A DNA stretch of 64,000 nt, taken from Bacteroidia bacterium (lineage in GTDB: Bacteria > Bacteroidota > Bacteroidia > Chitinophagales > Chitinophagaceae). The notes under the pieces were generated by a model that was not told the origin of the DNA, searched no databases, and saw only the letters and a program-made list of their open reading frames with translations. How positions within the stretch are numbered: the stretch's first letter is position 1; each line of letters begins with the position of its first letter. This document shows, piece after piece, positions 53,015-60,433 of the stretch. The DNA is taken from positions 186,001 through 250,000 of the forward strand of contig JAUICZ010000002.1 of NCBI GenBank assembly GCA_030429205.1. The letters run 5' to 3'. The translations under genes and the position numbers were made by a program.

Positions 53015-53554
53015 GTGCAAATAAACGATTTTTTTCCGAATCTTTTTGCTAAAATTGTGTTAGCTAACACTTTAAAACCGGCTGTAATGCTTGATAATAC
53101 TGACATTCCTGACATTTTCAACACAGATATTGTAACCACCGATATTGATGCTACCTGGACTGAAAACGAGCAGCTTAAATCACTACAGCAAAAGAAACTA
53201 CTCATCATCAGCCAGCCATATGCAGCAGGTAGTAACGATGAGGTACAACTACAAAAAATACAGGAAGCCTGCCAACTGGGGCAAGATGAGTATCAGACAT
53301 TACAAATGACGGATAGCGATACTTACGCATGGCATAGAATTAAAACCATATCTAAGCCTGAAGCCGTTCTGTTATTTGGTATAAAACCCCAACAGTTGGG
53401 TATATCAGCATTATTTATATTCAACTACCCAAACAAGTTCGATAGTACTATTTGGATACCTACTCTATCTTTACCAGACTTGTCGCAACAGCCCGAAGCT
53501 AAGAAACAGCTATGGGGCAATGCACTGAAACCGATATTTATAGAGAATAAGTAG
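53015..53554 (+). CDS. Uncharacterised protein, possibly HolD-like
   Basis: A 179-residue soluble protein ahead of recQ, whose GTG start follows its stop by a single base. It begins FFPNLFAKIVLANTLKPAV and contains QKKLLIISQPYAAGSNDEVQLQ, EAVLLFGIKPQQLGI and the end PEAKKQLWGNALKPIF. The ordering (strand KLLII, then LLFGI, then a final helix with LW) resembles the psi subunit HolD of DNA polymerase III (ALW-type final helix), but I see this only as a weak similarity. The coupling to recQ suggests a role in DNA replication or repair. The start is a GTG. Confidence 0.7.
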   Translation: MQINDFFPNLFAKIVLANTLKPAVMLDNTDIPDIFNTDIVTTDIDATWTENEQLKSLQQKKLLIISQPYAAGSNDEVQLQKIQEACQLGQDEYQTLQMTDSDTYAWHRIKTISKPEAVLLFGIKPQQLGISALFIFNYPNKFDSTIWIPTLSLPDLSQQPEAKKQLWGNALKPIFIENK

Positions 53555-53555
53555 C

Positions 53556-55454
53556 GTGCCTACACCCGAGGATATATTAAAAATATATTGGGGGTACACA
53601 TCTTTTCGTGATAATCAACATGCCGTAATAGGCTCTGTATTACAACAGAAAGACACCCTTGTACTAATGCCCACCGGCGGCGGTAAATCGTTGTGCTATC
53701 AAATACCTTCTTTACTGCACAATGGGTTAACTCTGGTTATTTCTCCACTGATCGCATTGATGGAAGAACAGGTGAAGCAACTGAGAGCAAGAGAGGTACC
53801 TGCAGCACAGATCAGCTCTGGAATGCACCGTACAGAAGTAGAGCGTATCCTCAGAAATGCATCAGAACAAGCATACGACCTGTTATACCTTTCGCCGGAG
53901 CGGATACAAACAGACCTTTTTAAAGAGTATTTACCAGTATTAGACATTAAACTCATTGCTGTTGACGAGGCACACTGTGTTTCTCAATGGGGGCACGATT
54001 TCAGGCCGGATTATCTGAAGATCTCATTATTGAAAAAACTCTTTCCTAAAGTACCCGTCATAGCACTAACAGCATCTGCAACACCAGAAGTAGAGGCAGA
54101 CATCATCAAACAACTACAATTAAAGCAACCGCAAATATTTAAGCAGAGTTTTGAGCGAAAAAACATCAACTACAGCATTATATATACTGAGAAAAAAACG
54201 ACAGACCTTGTAGAACTACTGTCGGCAACTGATAGCAGCAGTATTATATATTGCCGCAGCAGAAAACAAACAGAAGTATTAAGCATACAGCTACAGCAAA
54301 ATGGCATAAATGCTATTGCCTACCATGCAGGCATGAACCATGAGAAAAGAGCAGAACATCAGGCTTTGTGGACAGAAAACAAAGCACCTGTTATTGTGGC
54401 TACCAACGCCTTTGGTATGGGGATAGATAAAGCAGATGTACGTTTGGTGGTACACTACGATGTTCCCGAACACATGGAAGCTTTTTACCAGGAAAGCGGA
54501 CGAGCAGGCAGGGATGGATTATCTGCACAGTCTGTTCTATACTACGATCATTACGACCTGCGCAAACTCAGCAACAGTACAGAGTTGCAGTTTCCTCCAA
54601 TAGATTTCTTACGCAGAGTATATCAATCTGTTGCCGAATACTTACAAATACCCACCGGTACAGAGCCATACCGTTATTACGATTTTGAATTGGTAGATTT
54701 CTGCAATAAGTTCAAACTGCCTGTATTGCAAACATCCAGAGCACTAAAACTACTAGAGCAAGAAGACCTGTGGACGATTACAGATGCTGTTTTTAAACCA
54801 ACTACCTTACAGATAATTGCCAACCGACAAGAACTGGATAATATAGGGCGTGCATACCCCGATCTGGGACTGATTACCACTACCCTGCTACGCCTGTACG
54901 GCACACTGTTTTATCAACCTACTATTGTAAACCTAAAACTGGTAGCCAAGCATTTAAGAATACGGCTGCATGTTGTAGAACAACTTATAACGCAACTACA
55001 CAAAATGGAGGTGCTGCAATACAACCAACCCAAACAAGGTGCACAAATGTTTTTTCACCATTATAGGGTAAGAAGCAATGAACTCATTATTAACACAGAG
55101 AGGATACTGGCATTAAAACTGGCGCATAAAAAACGTACAGATGCCATGATACAATTTGTATCGAACAACAATTGCCACAACCAAACGCTACTTGCCTATT
55201 TTGGTGAGGAAGTGCATAAACCCTGCGGCCATTGCGATATATGTAATGCTAAGAACACACCCAATACAAACAGCCTGAAAGAAGAAATACTAAATCTGCT
55301 GAACGACCGATACGAAATGTTTGTGACCGACCTTGTAAGCAGACTAAGCAAATACAATAAAGACGATGTACTATCTGCAGTAAGAATCCTGATAGATGAA
55401 CAAGTATTGGAACTGAAAGACAACAATATCATCACAAAAAAAAGGAGCCGTTAA
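53556..55454 (+). CDS. recQ: ATP-dependent DNA helicase RecQ
   Basis: A 632-residue RecQ-type 3'-5' DNA helicase. Motifs in order: Q-type loop FRDNQHAVI, Walker A MPTGGGKSLCYQIP, DEAH in LIAVDEAHCVSQWG, TASATP, then in domain 2 CRSRKQTE, ATNAFGMGIDKADV and QESGRAGRDG. The zinc-binding part at the end has CHNQTLLAYF and CGHCDIC (three visible close cysteines plus the first). The last about 50 residues are short compared with E. coli RecQ, with an abbreviated HRDC-like region. The GTG start comes one base after the preceding stop. Confidence 0.94.
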   Translation: MPTPEDILKIYWGYTSFRDNQHAVIGSVLQQKDTLVLMPTGGGKSLCYQIPSLLHNGLTLVISPLIALMEEQVKQLRAREVPAAQISSGMHRTEVERILRNASEQAYDLLYLSPERIQTDLFKEYLPVLDIKLIAVDEAHCVSQWGHDFRPDYLKISLLKKLFPKVPVIALTASATPEVEADIIKQLQLKQPQIFKQSFERKNINYSIIYTEKKTTDLVELLSATDSSSIIYCRSRKQTEVLSIQLQQNGINAIAYHAGMNHEKRAEHQALWTENKAPVIVATNAFGMGIDKADVRLVVHYDVPEHMEAFYQESGRAGRDGLSAQSVLYYDHYDLRKLSNSTELQFPPIDFLRRVYQSVAEYLQIPTGTEPYRYYDFELVDFCNKFKLPVLQTSRALKLLEQEDLWTITDAVFKPTTLQIIANRQELDNIGRAYPDLGLITTTLLRLYGTLFYQPTIVNLKLVAKHLRIRLHVVEQLITQLHKMEVLQYNQPKQGAQMFFHHYRVRSNELIINTERILALKLAHKKRTDAMIQFVSNNNCHNQTLLAYFGEEVHKPCGHCDICNAKNTPNTNSLKEEILNLLNDRYEMFVTDLVSRLSKYNKDDVLSAVRILIDEQVLELKDNNIITKKRSR

Positions 55455-55465
55455 GCTCCCTTTCT
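55444..55465 (+). terminator. Terminator overlapping the recQ stop codon
   Basis: The stem GGAGC/GCTCC (55444-55448 with 55455-55459) followed by CTTTCTT covers the recQ TAA (55452-55454). Confidence 0.55.
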
Positions 55466-55486
55466 TATTAAACATTTTACTGAATA

Positions 55487-56551
55487 TTATTCTTTTACAA
55501 ACTGTGCTGTAGCAATACCATCGTCGAAAGACGCACGGATGATGTAGTTACCAGCAGGTAGATCGCCTGTATTAATAACGCTACTGTTATACTGTGTGGC
55601 TACACGCTTACCTTGCATGTCAAACACCTCAACAACATACTGTACTTCACCTTTTGGTATAGTTATATATACTGCATCTGTTGCGGGATTCGGATATATG
55701 CTTAAGCTACTAACAGCAGCAGACCTATCTGCTACAGACAAGCTACGATACTTATCGCGATACCTAACCGCTGTAATCGTTTCAATATTGGCTACAACTG
55801 TAGTGGTGATCCATAGTGCCGGGTAATGCTCCCCGTTTATTAACCACTTATACTCTCTTGTTCTGCGTGGTATACCAATAGCCGGCAAGCTCGATACCTG
55901 AAAGCTATCTACCTCTACAATCTCAGAACGTACTCTGATGCAATTTTGCGGTGTAGTATAATACGGTGTGGTAATAGTACCCCAGCCATCTACTTTTGTT
56001 TTTCTATACCCGTCCAGTTTAATAGAACCAACTGTTGGGATGGCAACATTCAAAAAGAAGTCAGAGCTATCTTCATTACCATATGCTAGTGGAAAGAAAT
56101 ACACCTCATCTTCATCAGAATAGTTTGCGGGTATAGGTACTCCGCTGATCTTCGCCGCAAATGCTTCTGTAACAAAACGAGAAGGACCACTCTTTTTATT
56201 AAAGAAATTATACACCTCTGTAATGTTTATGGGTAAGCTCATGCCCGGAGGCGCAAAAGTATCTGCAACTTTATACCCGTAGGCAGTAGGCGATATTGTA
56301 AGCCCGTAGGTAATATTAACTTTAGTAGCCGTTTTATACTCATCTACACGTTGTGCTATAGGCGTAAATGTATATGCCCATGTTTTATTAGCACCGGTAT
56401 CATTCAAGTTTACCGAACTGGTTGTAGTGGCAGACAGGCTATACCTTAACGTGTCTCCGTTTACAGGCATATCAGACGCTGTAATGGTAATTTGAGCTTG
56501 TGTTGCGGTAGTTATTAAGGCCGCAGCAAGTAACATGTATAGTTTCTTCAT
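55487..56551 (-). CDS. Secreted protein with T9SS sorting domain
   Basis: A 354-residue exported protein. A signal peptide (about residues 1-19, ending ATQA) precedes a beta-rich middle of unknown fold (TRFVTEAFAAKISG, YKWLINGEHYPALWI). The last about 75 residues are a type A T9SS sorting domain: LSIYPNPATDAVYI, VEVFDMQGKRVA, LPAGNYIIRASF, then the final FVKE. It should be exported through the type IX system and perhaps surface-attached. It resembles the protein at 60434 in size and layout, and the two are probably paralogues. Confidence 0.82.
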   Translation of the reverse strand: MKKLYMLLAAALITTATQAQITITASDMPVNGDTLRYSLSATTTSSVNLNDTGANKTWAYTFTPIAQRVDEYKTATKVNITYGLTISPTAYGYKVADTFAPPGMSLPINITEVYNFFNKKSGPSRFVTEAFAAKISGVPIPANYSDEDEVYFFPLAYGNEDSSDFFLNVAIPTVGSIKLDGYRKTKVDGWGTITTPYYTTPQNCIRVRSEIVEVDSFQVSSLPAIGIPRRTREYKWLINGEHYPALWITTTVVANIETITAVRYRDKYRSLSVADRSAAVSSLSIYPNPATDAVYITIPKGEVQYVVEVFDMQGKRVATQYNSSVINTGDLPAGNYIIRASFDDGIATAQFVKE

Positions 56552-56651
56552 AACTGTGATTATCCTTCAAAAATAGCGAAATAATCTTATGCGTTTAAAT
56601 GATAATCCAACTAAAAACATTGTAACTTACAATAGACCAAAAACAGTAGCT

Positions 56652-57047
56652 ATGCAAGAAAAGTATAACGATGCTACACTGTCTCGCCCCGAAGGTAGCC
56701 GCATAATAGATGCCGATATGGTGGATATTGACCTGAACAAATACATCGACCAGATAAAGCGCGAAGAGGCCTGGCTAAATAACAAACGCAATGCCATAAC
56801 TGTATTTAAAAGCGACCACATGAGGCTGGTGCTGATTGGGCTGCATAAAGATGCAGACTTACCGGAACATACTGCCGATGGTACACTGAGCGTACATGTG
56901 CTGGAAGGACATATTGTGTTTAAAAAAGGCGAAGAAGAAGTGAAGCTGTTGCCTCATAATATAGTTACCCTGCACGAGCGTATACCGCACAGTGTGCTGG
57001 CTATGGAAGACAGTATTTTTTTGCTGACTATAGCGGTTAGTAAATAG
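56652..57047 (+). CDS. Cupin domain protein
   Basis: A small cupin-fold protein (131 residues from the ATG at 56652; the frame extends to 56589, which would add 21 residues). The cupin motifs are visible: HMRLVLIGLHKDADLPEHT (partial motif 1) and HVLEGHIVFKKGEEEVKLLP then LHERIPHSVLAMEDSIFLL (motif 2). Both contain a histidine in the right place, although the first is weak. Small cupins can be metal enzymes or binding proteins; no substrate can be assigned. It starts divergent from the T9SS protein. Confidence 0.8.
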   Translation: MQEKYNDATLSRPEGSRIIDADMVDIDLNKYIDQIKREEAWLNNKRNAITVFKSDHMRLVLIGLHKDADLPEHTADGTLSVHVLEGHIVFKKGEEEVKLLPHNIVTLHERIPHSVLAMEDSIFLLTIAVSK

Positions 57048-57048
57048 A

Positions 57049-57153
57049 CTATGAAACGTAGTTGTATATCATACAACCGATAATTGATACTACTACTACA
57101 ATAATAATGATAAATGGGGCGTACTCTCTGAGTAGAGTAATAAAATTCTTCAT
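57049..57153 (-). CDS. Small single-span membrane protein, unconfirmed
   Basis: An ATG-initiated frame of 34 codons on the minus strand encodes a short protein with a hydrophilic start (MKNFITLLREYAPF) and a hydrophobic run of about 16 residues (IIIIVVVVSIIGCMIY), which would span a membrane once. It ends at a TAG two bases before the stop of the cupin gene on the other strand. I see no clear promoter. Such tiny membrane proteins are common in Bacteroidota, but a chance frame cannot be excluded. Confidence 0.3.
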   Translation of the reverse strand: MKNFITLLREYAPFIIIIVVVVSIIGCMIYNYVS

Positions 57154-57234
57154 AGGTTATTATTGGCGGCGCTAAGATATTGAATATCATACACTTATTT
57201 GTAGAACTAATTCTACAAGAGTAAGATATTTCAT

Positions 57235-57261
57235 TGTAACAGAGGCGTTACAAACGATACA
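57235..57261. repeat. TGTAAC palindromic repeat, copy 1
   Basis: It reads TGTAAC, six bases, GTTACA, then AACGATACA. This is the first of nine related copies spread over 57-62 kb. Confidence 0.75.
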
Positions 57262-57314
57262 AGTACACTACCCCTACATCTATATTGTTCTACCTATACG
57301 GGTACTTACTTACA

Positions 57315-57351
57315 TGTAACGGCTGTAACAGCAGTGTTACAAAACGATACA
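57315..57351. repeat. TGTAAC palindromic repeat, copy 2 (long form)
   Basis: A 37-base form with TGTAAC at the left, an inner TGTAACAGC and then GTGTTACA-AAACGATACA. Confidence 0.75.
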
Positions 57352-57424
57352 CCTACTATACTAATACTATATACACTACTATATATTATATCAAACAAAT
57401 CTCATTGAGAAGAATACAATAAGG

Positions 57425-57451
57425 TGTAACAGGGGTGTTACAAACGTTACA
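57425..57451. repeat. TGTAAC palindromic repeat, copy 3
   Basis: TGTAAC, GGGGT-type spacer, GTTACA and an AACGTTACA end instead of AACGATACA. It lies 13 bases before the AhpD-like gene's terminator stem. Confidence 0.75.
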
Positions 57452-57463
57452 ACACATAAAAGA

Positions 57464-57484
57464 GCCCCGTTTAAAAAACGGGGC
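57464..57484 (-). terminator. Terminator of the AhpD-like gene
   Basis: GCCCCGTT/AACGGGGC (57464-57471 with 57477-57484) lies 26 bases past the stop. A T-rich tract follows on the minus strand. Confidence 0.75.
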
Positions 57485-57510
57485 AACATTTAAAAAGAAA
57501 ACAAACCTGC

Positions 57511-58062
57511 TTATGCTGCAGTAGCTTTATCTAACTCTTCTGCCAATGGAAAATCTATCTCGAAACCGGCAAGGTTATGTATGTAGTTGCTGATTATTTT
57601 ATCACCTACCACTATTACTACATCTACCATATTTGCTGTAGTATATCCTGCTGCAAAAAACGCTTCTTTAGCTTCGTCAGTTGCACGGCCGCGATTGATA
57701 GTTACAGATTTCGTGAACTTTGCCAAAGCATCCAGTTTAGTATCAAAAGCAGCACTACCTGTGCGTATTTCTAACACTTGCTCGTCTGTAAAACCATTCA
57801 TTTTACCGATAACCGTATGTGCCGACTGGCAGTAACGACATCCGTTTACTTCGCTCACCACAAGGTTTACTACTTCTCTTTCTTTTGCACGCAGTGTAGA
57901 CTTTCTATTCTGGAAAGCCAGGTAATCTGCCAAAGCCGTTTCGCTGTGCGAGAAGAAAGCGTACAGGTTAGGTACAAATCCTAAATTACCTTTCAGGTTA
58001 TCGAATATTGCCTGATTGTTTTCTGATACTTCTTCTCTTGTTGGTACTGTGAAATTCTGCAT
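57511..58062 (-). CDS. AhpD/carboxymuconolactone decarboxylase-family peroxidase-like protein
   Basis: A 183-residue protein of the AhpD/CMD superfamily. The redox motif is EVNGCRYCQSAHTVIG, in which C75-x-x-C78 and H82 form the expected active site for alkylhydroperoxidase-type disulfide chemistry. Length and the FVPNLYAFFSHSETAL start fit the uncharacterised peroxidase-related subgroup. The start lies 84 bases from the stop of an AraC-type regulator on the same strand, so the regulator may control it. Substrate unknown; a peroxide is plausible. Confidence 0.88.
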   Translation of the reverse strand: MQNFTVPTREEVSENNQAIFDNLKGNLGFVPNLYAFFSHSETALADYLAFQNRKSTLRAKEREVVNLVVSEVNGCRYCQSAHTVIGKMNGFTDEQVLEIRTGSAAFDTKLDALAKFTKSVTINRGRATDEAKEAFFAAGYTTANMVDVVIVVGDKIISNYIHNLAGFEIDFPLAEELDKATAA

Positions 58063-58145
58063 TGTCTTTAGTTTTTAATTGTTTAAATAAATTTGATAAT
58101 GCAAAGATGTACCCGAAAAGAAGGCCTATGTTAGGTATACTTTCC

Positions 58146-58988
58146 CTATAATGTAGCTAAACTTCCCTTTAAGTTCTTTTCTCTGAATTCTGTAGGTGCT
58201 ACCCCTGTTTGTTTCTTAAAAAACCTGCTGAAAGTCTGTATATCTATAAACCCCAGATCATAGGCTATTTCTTTTATCGCCTTGTCTGTATAGGTGAGCA
58301 ACCTGCGGGCTTCTATCAGCTTCCTGTCCTGTATGAGTTGTAAAGGTGTTTTGTCACTCACTTTAGTAAAAGTATTAGCAATGGTCTTGGGAGATCTATT
58401 CAGCAAAGAGGCATAATCTGCTACGGTATGTAATTTTCTAAAGTGTTGCTCAACCAGGTAGTTAAACTCTCTTACTATATCTATGGTTACTTTATCCGCT
58501 GTGGGTTGTTGTAGTTTATATATACGGGTACATAGTATTAAAAAGCGTTGTAGCATCATTTGCAACATTGATAATTGCAGGCTATCTACGGCTTCCATCT
58601 CCAGCATAAACATATCCCAAACAGTGACCAGCTTCTTCTGCTCATCATCGGGTATATTTAATACCGGCAGTGCAGATGCACCAAAGAACAGTATACCCTT
58701 ACACCCTACTTCTGTATCGTGATCTACAATACAATAAAACAACCTGTTGAAGCGTATCAGCCGCAACTTATTTACATGCTTTACCTCTACCTTATGAAAC
58801 TCTGTTAAGCAAACTATTTGATCTTTATTGAAGGTATAGTCTACCGAATCTATATTCAATACATTATCATCCTCATCAAACCATAACAGTGTAAGACTGC
58901 TTTGTATGGTATTTTTCAGATAATGACAGTTAGTATTATCTATATACTCCAGTTGTAGATATTCGTTGTTATTTCCTGTGTAGACCAT
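58146..58988 (-). CDS. AraC-family transcriptional regulator
   Basis: A 280-residue AraC-type regulator. The C-terminal DNA-binding domain shows two helix-turn-helix units (YASLLNRSPKTIANTFTKV and IKEIAYDLGFIDIQTFSRFF, then KKQTGVAPTEFREK). The N-terminal sensor holds VDHDTEVGCKGILFF, which it shares with the regulator at 44859, so both are paralogues. I chose the ATG at 58988. A longer frame to 59075 would place its first 29 residues inside a palindromic repeat copy (59038-59074), which is unlikely to be coding. It probably regulates the AhpD-like gene next to it. Confidence 0.88.
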   Translation of the reverse strand: MVYTGNNNEYLQLEYIDNTNCHYLKNTIQSSLTLLWFDEDDNVLNIDSVDYTFNKDQIVCLTEFHKVEVKHVNKLRLIRFNRLFYCIVDHDTEVGCKGILFFGASALPVLNIPDDEQKKLVTVWDMFMLEMEAVDSLQLSMLQMMLQRFLILCTRIYKLQQPTADKVTIDIVREFNYLVEQHFRKLHTVADYASLLNRSPKTIANTFTKVSDKTPLQLIQDRKLIEARRLLTYTDKAIKEIAYDLGFIDIQTFSRFFKKQTGVAPTEFREKNLKGSLATL

Positions 58989-59037
58989 ATGGCTATTATG
59001 AGCAGATAATGACGCAGAGACAGGGACATACTTACAG

Positions 59038-59074
59038 TGTAACAGTTGTAACGCTGCTGTTACAATATGATACA
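59038..59074. repeat. TGTAAC palindromic repeat, copy 4 (long form)
   Basis: A 37-base form just upstream of the AraC regulator: TGTAAC, an inner TTGTAACGC, then CTGTTACA and ATGATACA. Confidence 0.7.
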
Positions 59075-59089
59075 ATATATACTACATGC

Positions 59090-59116
59090 TGTAACACAGC
59101 TGTTACAAACGATACA
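59090..59116. repeat. TGTAAC palindromic repeat, copy 5
   Basis: TGTAAC, a short spacer, GTTACA and AACGATACA, 15 bases after copy 4. Together with copy 4 it fills the gap between the AraC and DsbA-like genes. Confidence 0.75.
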
Positions 59117-59129
59117 CCCAAGCAATTAA

Positions 59130-59960
59130 CTACTCACAATTCCCATCAGTATCGCAGGCAGCAGCATCTTTATCGCCAACCATTGTTAATGCAGGGTTGT
59201 CTTTTTCGTACTCCTTCCATGCCTGGTTCAATGCTTGTAAGAATGTTTCGGAAGGTTGAGCTCCGCTTACTCCGTACTTTTTATTCAGTACAAAAAACGG
59301 CACACCACCAACACGCATCTGTGCAGCAATCTCAATATCTTTTTGCACGGCATCAGCATACTTATCTGTAGCTAAAACAGATAATACATCTTGCTTATCT
59401 AAACCAACATTTGCTGCCAGCTCTGCCAATACCTGATGATCTGCAATGTTTTTACCATCAGTAAAATGTGCTTTGAAGAGTTGCTCTTCAATCTCGTTAC
59501 CCTTACCATGTTCTTTAGCATAGTGAGATAGCCTGTGTGCATCAAAAGAGTTGGCGATAACTACCTTATCAAAATCATACTTCAACCCTGCTTTAGCCGC
59601 CATATCTGTTACTTGCTGGTGTGCTTGCTTACTCCACTCTACCGTTTGCCCTTTACGTTCAGCCAGATAGGTATAAGCATCTTTATCTGTCACTGTTTCT
59701 GCATCAGGATCTAACTGATAGCTATGCCATACGACCTCTATTTTATCAGCATGCTCAAACTCTTGCAGTGCTGCTTCTAAATGGCGTTTACCTATATAAC
59801 AAAACGGACACATCACGTCCGACCATACATCTACTTTCATCTTCTTATTGTTTTGTGGTTGTTCTATTAGCTGATAACGTTTTGATTTCTTCTGTGCATC
59901 AGCAGTTTCAGAAAACACCACCGTTACCAACAGTATTAATATTATTATTTGCCTTACCAT
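59130..59960 (-). CDS. DsbA/FrnE-like thioredoxin-fold protein with an export signal
   Basis: A 276-residue protein. The domain from residue 41 onward starts MKVDVWSDVMCPFCYIGKRH, the classic FrnE/DsbA-family beginning, with redox motif CPFC (C51-C54). The conserved GNEIEEQLFKAHF and GVPFFVLNKKYGVSGAQP segments follow. FrnE proteins are normally cytoplasmic and begin at that methionine. Here a hydrophobic signal peptide (residues 1-22, MVRQIIILILLV then ETADAQ) precedes it, so the protein is predicted to be periplasmic. The C-terminus adds a small cysteine-containing tail (AACDTDGNCE). Role: disulfide formation or isomerisation in the envelope, inferred. Confidence 0.86.
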   Translation of the reverse strand: MVRQIIILILLVTVVFSETADAQKKSKRYQLIEQPQNNKKMKVDVWSDVMCPFCYIGKRHLEAALQEFEHADKIEVVWHSYQLDPDAETVTDKDAYTYLAERKGQTVEWSKQAHQQVTDMAAKAGLKYDFDKVVIANSFDAHRLSHYAKEHGKGNEIEEQLFKAHFTDGKNIADHQVLAELAANVGLDKQDVLSVLATDKYADAVQKDIEIAAQMRVGGVPFFVLNKKYGVSGAQPSETFLQALNQAWKEYEKDNPALTMVGDKDAAACDTDGNCE

Positions 59961-59974
59961 GATTATTGTAGCTA

Positions 59975-60003
59975 CAAAGGTAAGTTACTATACAAACAAA
60001 CAA
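59975..60003 (-). promoter_or_regulatory. Promoter of the DsbA/FrnE-like gene
   Basis: On the minus strand TTG (60001-60003) is followed after 18 nt by TACCTTTG (59975-59982), 14 bases before the start codon. It fits the Bacteroidota consensus. Confidence 0.5.
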
Positions 60004-60036
60004 GCTATATAGAAATAGGTAGTAGCTATAGTTTAG

Positions 60037-60073
60037 TGTAACGCTTGTATCGGAAAGTGTTACAAACGATACA
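60037..60073. repeat. TGTAAC palindromic repeat, copy 6 (long form)
   Basis: TGTAACGC, then TTGTATCGG, AAAGTGTTACA and AACGATACA. The TGTATCG and CGATACA arms pair. This copy forms the left edge of a composite unit that continues to about 60155. Confidence 0.75.
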
Positions 60074-60258
60074 GTGCTATATATACCCATAATATTACGA
60101 GTTTACTTCACCCTGTTCGCAATGACCGAGAGGGAAGTGCATATACACTGTAACACATAACTATACATGCACTACAGCATGGCAGAGTTGAAGCACTAAA
60201 GATCATCAGGGAGCATCCAGAGACCTTTGAAGCTTTAAGTCTCGGCACTTTTTCTTTG

Positions 60259-60288
60259 CCTCTTTCTTTTGGTGCTAAAAGAAAGAGG
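60259..60288. repeat. Strong 12-base-pair hairpin
   Basis: CCTCTTTCTTTT (60259-60270) and AAAAGAAAGAGG (60277-60288) are perfectly complementary with a 6-base loop. It is not followed by T-run on either side in the usual way, so it is not a standard terminator. Confidence 0.7.
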
Positions 60289-60300
60289 GGTAAGAACTGT

Positions 60301-60328
60301 TGTATCAGAAAGTGTTACAAACGATACA
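60301..60328. repeat. TGTAAC palindromic repeat, copy 7 (variant)
   Basis: TGTATC, AGAAAGTG, TTACA and AACGATACA; it lacks the outer TGTAAC but keeps the AACGATACA side. Confidence 0.7.
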
Positions 60329-60433
60329 GTCATCCCCCTTTCTTTAAAAAACATTCAGCTCACTGTGATAAAAAAGACAGTTGTGTTACTAACGTAGTGT
60401 ACGTACACCATTTGAACACAGAAAAACAGAATT

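Larger units (their letters stand above)
57048..57510. other. Intergenic region with three copies of a palindromic repeat
   Basis: These 463 bases carry a possible small minus-strand gene (57049-57153, listed separately), three members of the TGTAAC-GTTACA repeat (57235-57261, 57315-57351, 57425-57451) and the terminator of the AhpD-like gene (57464-57484). The sequence between the repeats is AT-rich and appears non-coding. Confidence 0.7.
59961..60433. other. Intergenic region with composite repeat and strong hairpin
   Basis: These 473 bases hold the DsbA-like promoter, repeat copies 6 (60037-60073) and 7 (60301-60328), a TATTACGAG...CTGTTCGCAAT segment (around 60092-60123) that reappears at 61556-61586, and a 12-base perfect hairpin at 60259-60288. 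One plus-strand frame through 60201-60300 reads protein-like pieces (HPETFEAL, LPLSFGAKRKR) without a start, so it could be a decayed gene or a known interspersed repeat. Confidence 0.6.

Noticed and set aside
58989-59075. Longer N-terminus for the AraC regulator
   Set aside because: The extra 29 codons lie in a palindromic repeat copy, and the conserved sensor domain begins after the ATG at 58988.
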